DNA of 64,000 nt from a bacterium (lineage in GTDB: Bacteria; Pseudomonadota; Gammaproteobacteria; Pseudomonadales; Moraxellaceae), in the NCBI GenBank assembly GCA_029945725.1, contig JAQSDB010000001.1:124001-188000 (forward strand), read 5' to 3'. Shown one piece after another: positions 46,289-55,006 of this stretch. Made by a program: the position numbers and the translations under genes. Each line of letters opens with the position of its first letter. Position 1 is the stretch's first letter. The notes beneath the pieces are model-generated. The model was not told the origin of the DNA. It did not search any database and worked only from the letters and a program-made list of their open reading frames with translations.

Positions 46289-47800
46289 TTATTCGCTGAT
46301 TTCTGCCGCTTCGGCGCCATTGGGTAGCGGCTTGAGCAGCAATACCAGTGGCAGCATCAGGATAAAGCTGGCGGTAATCCACCAGTAGGCATCCACAACA
46401 GCCGCCATGCTGGCCTGGCGAGCAAGTTCGCGGGCGATGCTGACGGCACTCTCGCCGCCCGCTGAATTGGCCGGCAAGCGCGCGAGATAATGCTGCAGAG
46501 CAGGATTGAAAGGTTGAATGCCACCGCCCAGGGTTTGCCAGTTCATCTGCGTTGCTCGTGAATAAATCGTGCTGATCACCGCAATCCCGATTGAGGAGCC
46601 GATGGTGCGTAGCAGGCTGTAAACGCCGGAGGCATCCGGCACCAGATGCGGTTTTATGGTGGACAGTGCAATCGTGGTCAGTGGCACCATCATGAAACCG
46701 AGACCAAAACCCTGAAGTAATGAGGGGAAAATAATTTGCTGCGGCGATATCTGCAGATTGAAATGCGTGCAGAGATAATTGCCCCAGGCACTTAGTACCA
46801 TGCCGGCCACAATAATGTGACGTGCATCAATGGTTTTCATCATGCGCCCCACGAGCATCATGCTGATCATGCTGGCGATACCGCGTGGCGCCATGACCAG
46901 GCCCGCAGTAGACGTGGGGTATGCCATCAGTCCTTCAAGCATGGTGGGTTGAATGATCATGGCGCCATACATGCCGAGACCCAGTGCCGTAATGACCAGC
47001 GATGCCGTGACGAAATTGCGGTCACGAAAAATGGCGAGTGAGAACAGCGAGCCGTCCGGATGGAGCAGGCTGTGCCAGAGAAACAGCAAAAGACCCACAA
47101 TGCCGATGATAACGGCCATCGTTATGCCGGTGCTGCTGAACCAGTCATCGCCATTGCCGCGATCAAGAAAATACTGCAACCCGCCAATAGCCAGCGCCAG
47201 CAATATGAAGCCGCTCCAGTCCATGCGTCGCAGACGCTTTTCCGTGTCAGGGACAAAACGCGCTGCGAGCAAAAAGGAAATGATGCCGACAGGGAGATTG
47301 ATGAAGAAAGTCCAGCGCCAGTCCAGTACTTCGGTCAGCCAGCCACCTGCCGTAGGGCCGGCAATGGGGCCGATCATGACGCCCATGCCCCAGATCGCCA
47401 TGGCTTTGGCACGATCTTTCAGTGGATAAGTATTGACCATGATGGCTTGCGAGAGCGGCACCAGGGCCGCACCAAAAATGCCTTGCAGCATGCGGAAGAG
47501 AACAATTTCCGTGAGGTTCTGGGCGATGCCGCACAGCATTGATGCCAGCACAAAGCCGCTGATGCAGATGAGCAGGTATTTCTTTCGACCCAGCATGTCC
47601 GAGAAAAATCCTGTCAGCGGCATCATGATGGCCGAGGCTACAAGGTAGCTGGTCAGTACCCAGCTGATCTGGTCGGGTGTGGCGCTGAGTTCGCCCTGCA
47701 TTTGCGGCAGGGCGACATTGACGATGGTGGTATCGAGTACCTGCATGATGGTGGCCGACATCACGGCTACTGTCAGGAAAAAGCGCTGACTCGAGTTCAT
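46289..47800 (-). CDS. emrB: EmrB-type multidrug MFS transporter
   Basis: This 503-residue DHA2 (14-helix) major facilitator works with EmrA and an outer-membrane channel to export drugs. It has the family motifs LDTTIVNVALPQMQGEL (helix 1), GFFSDMLGRKKYLL, and WGMGVMIGPIAGPTAGGWL (motif C). It is the last gene of marR-emrA-emrB. No TolC-like gene is present in the operon. Confidence 0.95.
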   Translation of the reverse strand: MNSSQRFFLTVAVMSATIMQVLDTTIVNVALPQMQGELSATPDQISWVLTSYLVASAIMMPLTGFFSDMLGRKKYLLICISGFVLASMLCGIAQNLTEIVLFRMLQGIFGAALVPLSQAIMVNTYPLKDRAKAMAIWGMGVMIGPIAGPTAGGWLTEVLDWRWTFFINLPVGIISFLLAARFVPDTEKRLRRMDWSGFILLALAIGGLQYFLDRGNGDDWFSSTGITMAVIIGIVGLLLFLWHSLLHPDGSLFSLAIFRDRNFVTASLVITALGLGMYGAMIIQPTMLEGLMAYPTSTAGLVMAPRGIASMISMMLVGRMMKTIDARHIIVAGMVLSAWGNYLCTHFNLQISPQQIIFPSLLQGFGLGFMMVPLTTIALSTIKPHLVPDASGVYSLLRTIGSSIGIAVISTIYSRATQMNWQTLGGGIQPFNPALQHYLARLPANSAGGESAVSIARELARQASMAAVVDAYWWITASFILMLPLVLLLKPLPNGAEAAEISE

Positions 47801-47810
47801 GATGATTTAC

Positions 47811-48851
47811 TCAGTCAAGCAATACTTTTACGTCAGCACTGATACCTATGCGTAGCGGCATTTTCGGGTCTGTATCGGTGATGACGATTTTAACCGGAAC
47901 ACGTTGCGTCACCTTGACCCAGTTGCCGGTGGCATTTTGTGGCGGCATCAGCGAAAACGCCGTACCGGATCCGCTGCTGATGCTGTTCACTACGCCATGG
48001 AAAATGCGGCCCGGATACATGTCGATGTAAATTTCAGCCTTCAGGCCCGGCCGCAGTTTTTTGAACTGGGTTTCCTTGAAGTTTGCATCCACCCATACCT
48101 GCTTGTCGCCGATCAGGGCAAACAGTGGCAGGCCTGCCTGTACCATGCTGCCTGGTTGCAGGCTGAGATTACTGACGGTGCCGGAGAAGGGCGCCGTAAT
48201 GCGGGTGAGGTCCAGCTTGAGCTGTGCAGCCTCAACTGCCGCCTGCGCGGCCTTCACGCTTTCATTTTCGTCGCCGGTATGGCCGAGTTGTGCGCGTGCC
48301 TGCGTCAGTTTGGCCTCTGATGATTGCAGCTCTGCCTCTGTGCTTTTGACGCGGGTATCCGCTTTTTCCATATCTGCTTTTGAAAGGTAGCCTTTCACAA
48401 CCATTTCATGCACACGCGCGGTATCGGATTTTTCCTGTGTCAGTTGCGAGCGGTTCTGCAAGACATCGGCTTCTGCGGCCTGAATACCGGCACTACCCTG
48501 ATTCACGCTCTGGCGTGCCAGCGCCAGATTGGCCATGGCCTGATCCAGCGTGATCTGGAAAGGGCGCGGATCAATCTGCAGCAACAGATCGCCGGCTTTT
48601 ACGCTCTGGTTATCTTCCACTGCAACCTGAGCGACCTGTCCGGACACCTGCGTTGTGATGTCGACTACCGGGCCATTGATGTAGGCATTGTCAGTGCTGA
48701 CGGAGTCGGTCTGGAAAAACAGGAAGTAGCTGCCCAGCGCCAGCGCAATGATGCTGGCCGCCCCGGCGATATGGACCGGTTTTATTTTTCTGGCCGCCGA
48801 TGCCTTTTGTTCAGTGCTCACGGCTTCAGGATTCGTTACGGACGGGTTCAT
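47811..48851 (-). CDS. emrA: EmrA-type membrane fusion protein
   Basis: This 346-residue periplasmic adaptor (HlyD family) has one N-terminal helix (HIAGAASIIALALGSYFLFF). The biotinyl-lipoyl-like VDITTQVSGQVAQVAVEDNQSVKAGDLLLQIDP follows, then a helical hairpin (about 100-190) and a beta-barrel part (APFSGTVSNLSLQPGSMVQAG). It links EmrB to an outer-membrane channel. The start overlaps the marR stop by one base (TAATG). Confidence 0.95.
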   Translation of the reverse strand: MNPSVTNPEAVSTEQKASAARKIKPVHIAGAASIIALALGSYFLFFQTDSVSTDNAYINGPVVDITTQVSGQVAQVAVEDNQSVKAGDLLLQIDPRPFQITLDQAMANLALARQSVNQGSAGIQAAEADVLQNRSQLTQEKSDTARVHEMVVKGYLSKADMEKADTRVKSTEAELQSSEAKLTQARAQLGHTGDENESVKAAQAAVEAAQLKLDLTRITAPFSGTVSNLSLQPGSMVQAGLPLFALIGDKQVWVDANFKETQFKKLRPGLKAEIYIDMYPGRIFHGVVNSISSGSGTAFSLMPPQNATGNWVKVTQRVPVKIVITDTDPKMPLRIGISADVKVLLD

Positions 48852-49312
48852 TATTTCTCGACCTCGGAGGAGGCTTGGGGTTTTATCTGTTCGATATTTT
48901 TTTCCAGGCGCAGCAATACGCCGAGAAAAACATTTCGTTCATCCACGGAAATCCCTTCCCACACTTCCTGACGCAATAGCTGCGCTTCGTCCTCGATACG
49001 GCGTGCCATCTCCCTGGCCTTGTCGGTCAGTTCGATGCGTTTGGCACGCCGGTCTTGGGGTTCGGCAAGACGCAGGACCCAGCCATCCTCTTCCAGCCGG
49101 TCCAGCAGCTTGACCAGAGAGGGCGGTGTGATGCCCATGGCATCGGCAAGATCAACCTGGGACAAGGCGTGATCGGCCCGGCTCAAATGCAGCAGGCACT
49201 GCCAGCGGGCCTCGGACATGCCCAGTGGTGCCAGGCGGCTGTCCAGAATGGCGCGCCAGCCCTTGCTGATGCTGGTGAAGAGCCGTCCGATCTGTTCCGT
49301 GCCATCGCTCAT
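48851..49312 (-). CDS. MarR-family repressor
   Basis: This 153-residue winged-helix dimeric regulator (ARWQCLLHLSRADHALSQVDLADAMGITPPSLVKLLDRLEEDGWVLRLAEPQDRRAKRIELTDKA) has a complete MarR fold. Ligand-responsive MarR proteins in front of emrAB usually repress their own operon (MprA-like). The operator candidate lies immediately upstream. Confidence 0.93.
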   Translation of the reverse strand: MSDGTEQIGRLFTSISKGWRAILDSRLAPLGMSEARWQCLLHLSRADHALSQVDLADAMGITPPSLVKLLDRLEEDGWVLRLAEPQDRRAKRIELTDKAREMARRIEDEAQLLRQEVWEGISVDERNVFLGVLLRLEKNIEQIKPQASSEVEK

Positions 49313-49324
49313 GGTTGATTGTTG

Positions 49325-49348
49325 GCTAATGATTAGATTGCTAATGAT
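49325..49348 (-). promoter_or_regulatory. Candidate MarR operator
   Basis: Two copies of GCTAATGAT (49325-49333 and 49340-49348) lie 13 bases upstream of the marR start. The first lies inside a near-perfect palindrome, CTAATGATTAG. This is typical for auto-repression. Confidence 0.55.
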
Positions 49349-49433
49349 ATGGTCGCAATAACCGGATATTCAAGCGCTTGATTGAATGAATCTGCCGGAT
49401 GGCGGGAGGGGCTTGGGGGGGATTGGCCGGTGG

Positions 49434-50822
49434 TCAGGCGGTTTTCAGCAGCCGGTCGACGATGCGCTCCAGTTCGCTCAGGTTGCGGCAGCTATGGGCT
49501 CGGGTACAGCTGCTGCGATAGCGCAGCATTTCGGAGTCGCCACTGCCCCAGCGATTCATGTCCTCCGGGTTCAGCCAGATGACCTGTCTGGCGCGCAGGT
49601 GGAACTCGCGCATCAGGTCAACACGGGCCTCGCCATTGTTGTTGCGGGCATCGCCAAGAATGATGAGTGTGGTGCGGTGATCCATGTCGCGCAGTGCCTG
49701 CTGTTCAAGATCAGCAAAGGCGCGACCGTAATCCGTGCTGCCAAAACCATAGCGCTGCATCACGGTATCGATGGCTTCATCTACCGGCTGGGTATCGAAC
49801 AACGCCGTGACTTCATGCAGCGTCGAGGAAAAGGCAAAGGCGCGCAGCCGTGGAATCACCTCTTGCAGGCTATAGAGAAAGAGCAGCAGAAAGCGCGCGT
49901 GCTGGCTGACCGAGCCGCTGACATCACACACCGCCATGACGCGTGGTTTGTCCTTGCGTACATGTCGCCAGCACGGGCTGATCAGCACGCCGTCATAGGA
50001 CTGGTTGTGGCGCAGGGTGGCGCGCACATCCAGCAGTCCGCGCGCAGCGGTTTTATCGCGCCGGCGATGCTGGGTGATGAGTTTTTGAGCCATGCGCCGG
50101 ATCACAACTTGCGCATCTTTTGCCTCACGCAGGAGGGCGAAGCTTGTTTCACGAATGATGGCATCACGATCATGGCGTCGTGACAGCTGGAAATAACGCT
50201 CCACGGTTTCACGAACCTGCAGGCGCAAACGCTGGCGACCATGGCGCAGCAGCGTCGCGCGTTCCGAAGCCGCAGCGGAGTTCTTGCTGTCGAGCTCATG
50301 CAGTTCGCGTTCAAGATCTTCCAGACCCATCGCCATCAGGATGCGGCGCGAGAACAATCCCTTCTGCGTCATGACACGAATATCGGCCAGTTTCGCTGTT
50401 TCCAGGGCTTGTGCCATGGTTACGGCAAGATCACTGCGCTCTTCGCTCAGCATTTTCTCGCCCAGGGAGGAGGGCGGTATGCCGGGCACGGGCTGCCCGC
50501 TTCCCTCGCCACCACTGCCCGCACCTTGTCCTTTACCGAAGAGAAACTGAAGTCCCCTGGGCGGGGTCAGGGGAGTGGCGTCTTTTGCAGAGTCGGTTTT
50601 TTCCAGCGTATTGAAGCGGAAGAAACTGTCGAAGCAGCGATCAAAAATAAGGGTATCTGCTGTGCTTTTGATCAGCGTTGTACTGAGCGCTGCATGAAAA
50701 CGCTCGCGCTTTTCATAACCCACAAGGCCAATGGCCGTTGCGGCGTCAGCGAGCTCGGGAGGGGAAACCCGAAGACCCTGATTGCGCAGCAGTGCGATAA
50801 ATTCGGTGAGCTTGCGGTCCAT
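49434..50822 (-). CDS. CoxE-like VWA-domain protein
   Basis: This 462-residue cytoplasmic protein has a helical, charged N-terminal half with a Gly/Ser-rich linker at about 95-115. A C-terminal von Willebrand A domain follows, starting VMAVCDVSGSVSQHARFLLLFLYSL. The MIDAS motif DVSGS is intact. This is the CoxE/YehP-like partner of MoxR ATPases. MoxR/VWA pairs act as metal-insertion or complex-maturation chaperones in other systems. The client here is unknown. It lies 18 bases after moxR. Confidence 0.87.
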   Translation of the reverse strand: MDRKLTEFIALLRNQGLRVSPPELADAATAIGLVGYEKRERFHAALSTTLIKSTADTLIFDRCFDSFFRFNTLEKTDSAKDATPLTPPRGLQFLFGKGQGAGSGGEGSGQPVPGIPPSSLGEKMLSEERSDLAVTMAQALETAKLADIRVMTQKGLFSRRILMAMGLEDLERELHELDSKNSAAASERATLLRHGRQRLRLQVRETVERYFQLSRRHDRDAIIRETSFALLREAKDAQVVIRRMAQKLITQHRRRDKTAARGLLDVRATLRHNQSYDGVLISPCWRHVRKDKPRVMAVCDVSGSVSQHARFLLLFLYSLQEVIPRLRAFAFSSTLHEVTALFDTQPVDEAIDTVMQRYGFGSTDYGRAFADLEQQALRDMDHRTTLIILGDARNNNGEARVDLMREFHLRARQVIWLNPEDMNRWGSGDSEMLRYRSSCTRAHSCRNLSELERIVDRLLKTA

Positions 50823-50840
50823 GACGTCAGGCCTGCGGTC

Positions 50841-51767
50841 TCAGTGCTTCAGCAGCGTGTGCAGTTTTTCCTGTATCAGCGTCACATCGTCCTGATGCTT
50901 GAGCAATACCGGCAGTGTCTTTTCCACCCAGGCCGCGTCCAGCGCATCGATATGCAGGAGCAGGAGCGTGCGTGCCCAGTCCAGGGTTTCGCTGATGGCA
51001 GGAACCTTGCGCAGATCCTGCTGTCGCAGTTTTTGCACAAAATTGATGAGCGGGGTGCGCAGTTTTTCCGGCAGCTCAGGCACGCGGGCCGCCAGGATGC
51101 GGCGTTCCAGTACGGCATCCGGATAGGGAATATACAGATGCAGGCAGCGCCGCTTGAGGGCGTCAGAAAGCTCGCGCTGGTTATTGCTGGTGAGCAAAAC
51201 CAGCGGTGTGCTTTTGGCCTTGATGGTGCCTATTTCCGGGACGGACACCTGGTAATCGGACAGCAGCTCCAGCAGAAAGGCTTCAAATTCCTGATCGGCC
51301 TTGTCAATTTCGTCGATCAGCAGCACGGCTCCGGGCTCGGCCTGCAGAGCGGCCAGCAGCGGGCGCGGCTCGAGAAATTCCGGTGAATAAAAAATATCGC
51401 CAAACTGGTGCAGGCGCTCAACGGACTCTGACAGGCCTTCGGCGCCGCGCAGGATATTGCCCAGTTGTTCTTTCAATACCTGTGTGTAGAGCAGCTGCTT
51501 GCCATATTTCCATTCATAAAGGGCTTTACTTTCATCCAGCCCTTCATAGCACTGCAGACGGATCAGCGGGCGTTCGAAGAGGGCGCTGGCGGCTTTGGCC
51601 AGTTCGGTTTTGCCGACACCGGGAGGGCCTTCAATCAGGATCGGTTTCTCCAGCTGTGCCGCCAGAAACAGCGTCAAGGCAAGATTGTCCGAGGCGATAT
51701 ATCCCTGCGCCTCCAGCCCCTGATGCAGGCTGTCGGCAGTGAACTGCTTGCTGGAAAAAAGACTCAT
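50841..51767 (-). CDS. MoxR-family AAA+ ATPase
   Basis: This 308-residue ATPase has Walker A (IEGPPGVGKTELAKA), Walker B (AVLLIDEIDKADQEFEAFLLELLSD), sensor 1 (PLVLLTSNNQRELSDALKRRC) and a lid domain. It starts 24 bases after the ABC ATPase gene and pairs with the VWA protein. The pair resembles the CoxD/CoxE or NorQ/NorD chaperones that mature metallo-enzymes. Confidence 0.93.
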   Translation of the reverse strand: MSLFSSKQFTADSLHQGLEAQGYIASDNLALTLFLAAQLEKPILIEGPPGVGKTELAKAASALFERPLIRLQCYEGLDESKALYEWKYGKQLLYTQVLKEQLGNILRGAEGLSESVERLHQFGDIFYSPEFLEPRPLLAALQAEPGAVLLIDEIDKADQEFEAFLLELLSDYQVSVPEIGTIKAKSTPLVLLTSNNQRELSDALKRRCLHLYIPYPDAVLERRILAARVPELPEKLRTPLINFVQKLRQQDLRKVPAISETLDWARTLLLLHIDALDAAWVEKTLPVLLKHQDDVTLIQEKLHTLLKH

Positions 51768-51791
51768 ATCGGGCTCACGCTAAAGCGGTTT

Positions 51792-52577
51792 TCAGTGGGG
51801 CAACAGCCAGGGTTTGCCATCGGCAGGATGCTCCACGCGATCGAAGGCGACACCAAAGACTTCCTCCAGCAAGACCGGGTCGGCAATGGTATCGGCGCTG
51901 CCGACGGTATGCAGGCGTCCGGCTTTCAGCACCAGGATCCGGTCTGCAGTGCGCAGGGCGAAATTGATGTCGTGTGTGGAAAATATCACCAGTGCCCCTG
52001 TTCCGCTTTCTGTGCGGAGGCTTTGGCGCAGGCGCTGCTGATGCGGGAGATCCAGCGCATTCTGTGGTTCATCCAGCAGCCATATGCGTTCACTGGCCAG
52101 CGGATGCAGGCGCATTTGCAGCCAGGTGCGGGCCAGTTGCACGCGCTGGCGTTCACCACCGGACAGGGCGTCGTAATGACGACCGGCAAGGGGTTCCAGT
52201 TCCCATGTCTGCAGGGCTTGCTGATACAACTGCTCCGCCAGCGCCCCGGCACCACCGTGTGGCCAGACCGCAAGGCAAAGCAGGTCCCGTACCGGCAGGC
52301 GTAATGAATCTGCATGTTGCTGGGGCAGGAAAGACCGGCGTCGGGCCAGTACCTCCGGTGCCATGCCTTTCAGTGCGCTTCCATCCAGCTGGATATCTCC
52401 CGTGATGCCGGCGTGGGGAAAATAGCGGCCGGCATCGGTACACAGGCGCAGCAGGGTGGATTTGCCTGCGCCATTGGGCCCGATCAGCGCAATGCATCCG
52501 CTTTGCAGCGTGACGGTGATGTCCTGCAGGACGCTGTGGGTACCAAAGCGGCAGGACAGTCCGGACAGGGTCATCAT
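51792..52577 (-). CDS. FecE/HmuV/BtuD-type ABC transporter ATPase
   Basis: This 261-residue ATPase partner of the FecCD permease shows Walker A GPNGAGKSTLLRL, signature LSGGERQRVQLAR and Walker B IWLLDEPQNALDL (Gln where Thr or Met is usual). The C-terminal EVFGVAFDRVEHPADGKPWLLPH resembles HmuV heme importers, but vitamin B12 or siderophore uptake is possible. The start overlaps the permease stop (ATGA). Confidence 0.92.
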   Translation of the reverse strand: MMTLSGLSCRFGTHSVLQDITVTLQSGCIALIGPNGAGKSTLLRLCTDAGRYFPHAGITGDIQLDGSALKGMAPEVLARRRSFLPQQHADSLRLPVRDLLCLAVWPHGGAGALAEQLYQQALQTWELEPLAGRHYDALSGGERQRVQLARTWLQMRLHPLASERIWLLDEPQNALDLPHQQRLRQSLRTESGTGALVIFSTHDINFALRTADRILVLKAGRLHTVGSADTIADPVLLEEVFGVAFDRVEHPADGKPWLLPH

Positions 52578-53560
52578 GGCCGCCTCCGCAAAAACAGCAG
52601 CAGAAAGGCCGGGGCGCCGATCAGGGAAGTGAGTACACCGACGGGCAGCTCCAGCGGCGCCATCAGGATCCGGGCCAGCCAGTCGGCGAGCACCGCCAGC
52701 AGTGCTCCCAGCAAGAGGCTCGCGGGCAGCAATTGCCGGTGCCGGATGAAACCAAGACGACGTGCCATATGGGGTGCCAGCAGACCGATAAAGCCAATGC
52801 CTCCGGATTGTGCCACGGCCAGAGCCACCAGCACGGAGGCCAGTATCAGGATCTCGCGGCGAAAGCGCTGGATGTCGAGGCCGAGATGAGCGGCTTCGGA
52901 TTCGCCGAGCTGCCAGACATCGAGCGCGGTGCTGTGTTGCCAGCTGCGTAAAATGGTCAGCAGCAAGACCACGGAGGAAGGCAGCAACAAGGACCAGCTG
53001 GCTTGCGCAAAACTACCCATCAGCCAGAAGCTGGCACTGCGCAGGGTGGTGTTGTCACCGAGGCTGAGCAGCAGGTTAATGAGTGCTGCCGCCAGCGCAT
53101 TCAGTGCCACACCCACCAGCAGCAACTCGGCATTGCCGGCGCCAAGACGGCGTCCCGTCACCAGTACCAGCGCCAGCGCACCGAGGGCGCCGGCAAAGGC
53201 CGCCAGAGGCAGGGCCCAGAGCCCGCTCGCCCCCATGGCAATGACCAAGACCGCGGCCAAGCCGGCGCCGGCAGAGACGCCGAGCAGGCCGGGTTCCACC
53301 AGCGGATTACGGAAAAAATCCTGCAGCAGCAGGCCGGCAAGGGCGAGCGAAGCACCGGTAAATACCGCCAGCAATACCCGGGGCAGCCGCAGGCGCCACA
53401 TCACCTCGGACGCCATTGCGCCGAGATCCTGTGTTCCCCAGCTGAGGGCGAGCACGATCACCAGCACGGTAATCACCGGCAGGAGCAGGGCAGAGTGGCG
53501 CGGAGGCAGCGGGAGTGGGGGCACGGCGGAAATGACGGACTTGAAAAAAGAATGTGCCAT
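52574..53560 (-). CDS. FecCD/BtuC-type ABC permease
   Basis: This 328-residue permease with about ten helices has WRLPRVLLAVFTGASLALAGLLLQDFFRNPLVEPGLLGVSAGAG near the start and FIGLLAPHMARRLGFIRHRQLLPASLLLGALLAVLADWLAR near the end. Both are standard for iron, heme and B12 importers. There is no adjacent substrate-binding protein or TonB receptor. It is the first gene of permease-ATPase-moxR-VWA. Confidence 0.93.
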   Translation of the reverse strand: MAHSFFKSVISAVPPLPLPPRHSALLLPVITVLVIVLALSWGTQDLGAMASEVMWRLRLPRVLLAVFTGASLALAGLLLQDFFRNPLVEPGLLGVSAGAGLAAVLVIAMGASGLWALPLAAFAGALGALALVLVTGRRLGAGNAELLLVGVALNALAAALINLLLSLGDNTTLRSASFWLMGSFAQASWSLLLPSSVVLLLTILRSWQHSTALDVWQLGESEAAHLGLDIQRFRREILILASVLVALAVAQSGGIGFIGLLAPHMARRLGFIRHRQLLPASLLLGALLAVLADWLARILMAPLELPVGVLTSLIGAPAFLLLFLRRRP

Positions 53561-53620
53561 AGCCTAGCCATCATGCCCGTGCTAAACCAGTGCCAGTCCA
53601 TCTGATTTAAGGAGTACGCC

Positions 53621-54853
53621 ATGCTTGATGGCCATGTTCATCCTGATTTTCGTGCGGTTGCCGATGTTTTTCAGCAGCAGTTGCCCCGCAGCCAGCCGGG
53701 TGGTGCGGCGCTGTGTATCTATCATCGCGGTGAGCGCGTGCTGGATATCTGGGGCGGTACACGCGATCGCGAGGGCACTCCGTGGTCGGCCGATACGCTG
53801 GCGCTGTCGTTTTCCACCACCAAGGGCATTGTGGCTACGCTGCTGCATATTCTCGCCAGTCGTGGCCAGGTTGATTACGACAAACCGGTGGCGCATTACT
53901 GGCCGGCGTTTGCGCAAAGCGGGAAGCAGGCGATTACGGTCCGCCAGTTGCTCTGCCATGAGTCCGGCCTTTATGGCATTCGCCATCTGGTTCAGGATGC
54001 GGCTGAAATGCGTGACTGGCCGCATATGCTGTCCCTGCTGGAGTCGGCCGTACCTGCGCATACCCCGGGGACACGTAATGGTTATCACGCACTGACCTTT
54101 GGCTGGCTGGTTGGCGGCCTGGTGGAAAAAATCAGCGGCAAGCCACTGGCGCAAGTGCTGCGTGAAGAGCTGACGGTGCCCCTGCAGCTCGATGGCTGTT
54201 TTATTGGCGTACCTGACAGCGAGTTGTCGCGCTGTGCAAAACTGATCGTGCCGGAGAAAAAGCCGCGTGATCCCTCGGCAAAGCCGAAAGAGAAAAAACT
54301 GAATCTGGTCAAGGAAGCGATTGAGCACGGCTTGCGCCTTACCGGCTTTGAGCCGGATTCCACGCTGGAGGCCATGGTCCCGCGTGGCATGGCGCGCTTT
54401 GACTGGAATACCAGCGATACCTTGCAGTCCTGCATTCCTGGTGCCGGTGGCATGTTCAATGCGCGCTCGCTGGCAAAAATCTATGCTGCACTGGCCAATG
54501 ACGGCGAGTTTTCCGGTGCCAGGATTTTACCGCCGGGCACTGTCAAAAATATTTCCATGATTCAAAATACCTCGCGTGGAGCAGTGATCCCCATGCCTAT
54601 GCGCTGGCGCATGGGTTATCACCGTGTCTTCACCACCGGGCCGCGTACGCCGCATGCTTTTGGTCATTTTGGTTATGGCGGTTCCGGCGCCTGGTGTGAT
54701 CCGTCGCGTGAGCTGGCCGTAGGCTATGTGGTGAATTACGGCATCGGCACGCCGTTTGGCGACATGCGTTTGTGGAAGCTCAATACGGCCACCATTCGCG
54801 CCGTAGACAGTTTGCCGGAGCTGATCTGGCAGTGGTTACGACTGCGTGCCTGA
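53621..54853 (+). CDS. Serine hydrolase, beta-lactamase/EstB-like
   Basis: This 410-residue enzyme of the penicillin-binding/beta-lactamase C superfamily has Ser65-x-x-Lys68 (SFSTTKGIVATLL), Tyr155 (GYHALTFGWLVGGL) and a late HFGYGGSGAWCDPSR in place of KTG. The pattern matches EstB-type esterases rather than resistance beta-lactamases. There is no signal peptide, so it should be cytoplasmic. A Lys-rich insertion occurs at about 214-235. It is divergent from the ABC operon. Confidence 0.9.
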   Translation: MLDGHVHPDFRAVADVFQQQLPRSQPGGAALCIYHRGERVLDIWGGTRDREGTPWSADTLALSFSTTKGIVATLLHILASRGQVDYDKPVAHYWPAFAQSGKQAITVRQLLCHESGLYGIRHLVQDAAEMRDWPHMLSLLESAVPAHTPGTRNGYHALTFGWLVGGLVEKISGKPLAQVLREELTVPLQLDGCFIGVPDSELSRCAKLIVPEKKPRDPSAKPKEKKLNLVKEAIEHGLRLTGFEPDSTLEAMVPRGMARFDWNTSDTLQSCIPGAGGMFNARSLAKIYAALANDGEFSGARILPPGTVKNISMIQNTSRGAVIPMPMRWRMGYHRVFTTGPRTPHAFGHFGYGGSGAWCDPSRELAVGYVVNYGIGTPFGDMRLWKLNTATIRAVDSLPELIWQWLRLRA

Positions 54854-54862
54854 TCTTTTTCC

Positions 54863-54896
54863 ATAAAAAAAGCCCGCATCTGCGGGCTTTTTTTAT
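54863..54896. terminator. Terminator between serine hydrolase and phytochelatin-synthase-like gene
   Basis: AAAAAAAGCCCGCA / TC / TGCGGGCTTTTTTT; a strong bidirectional stem. Confidence 0.92.
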
Positions 54897-55006
54897 ACGT
54901 ATTTTTATACTTTTATCGTACTGGGCGGGAGCGGATCCATGCCGTTGTCTGCGCTGATAAATCATTAAGGTGCAGAGTCATTTAATGATTGTCTGTCCGG
55001 ATTAGA

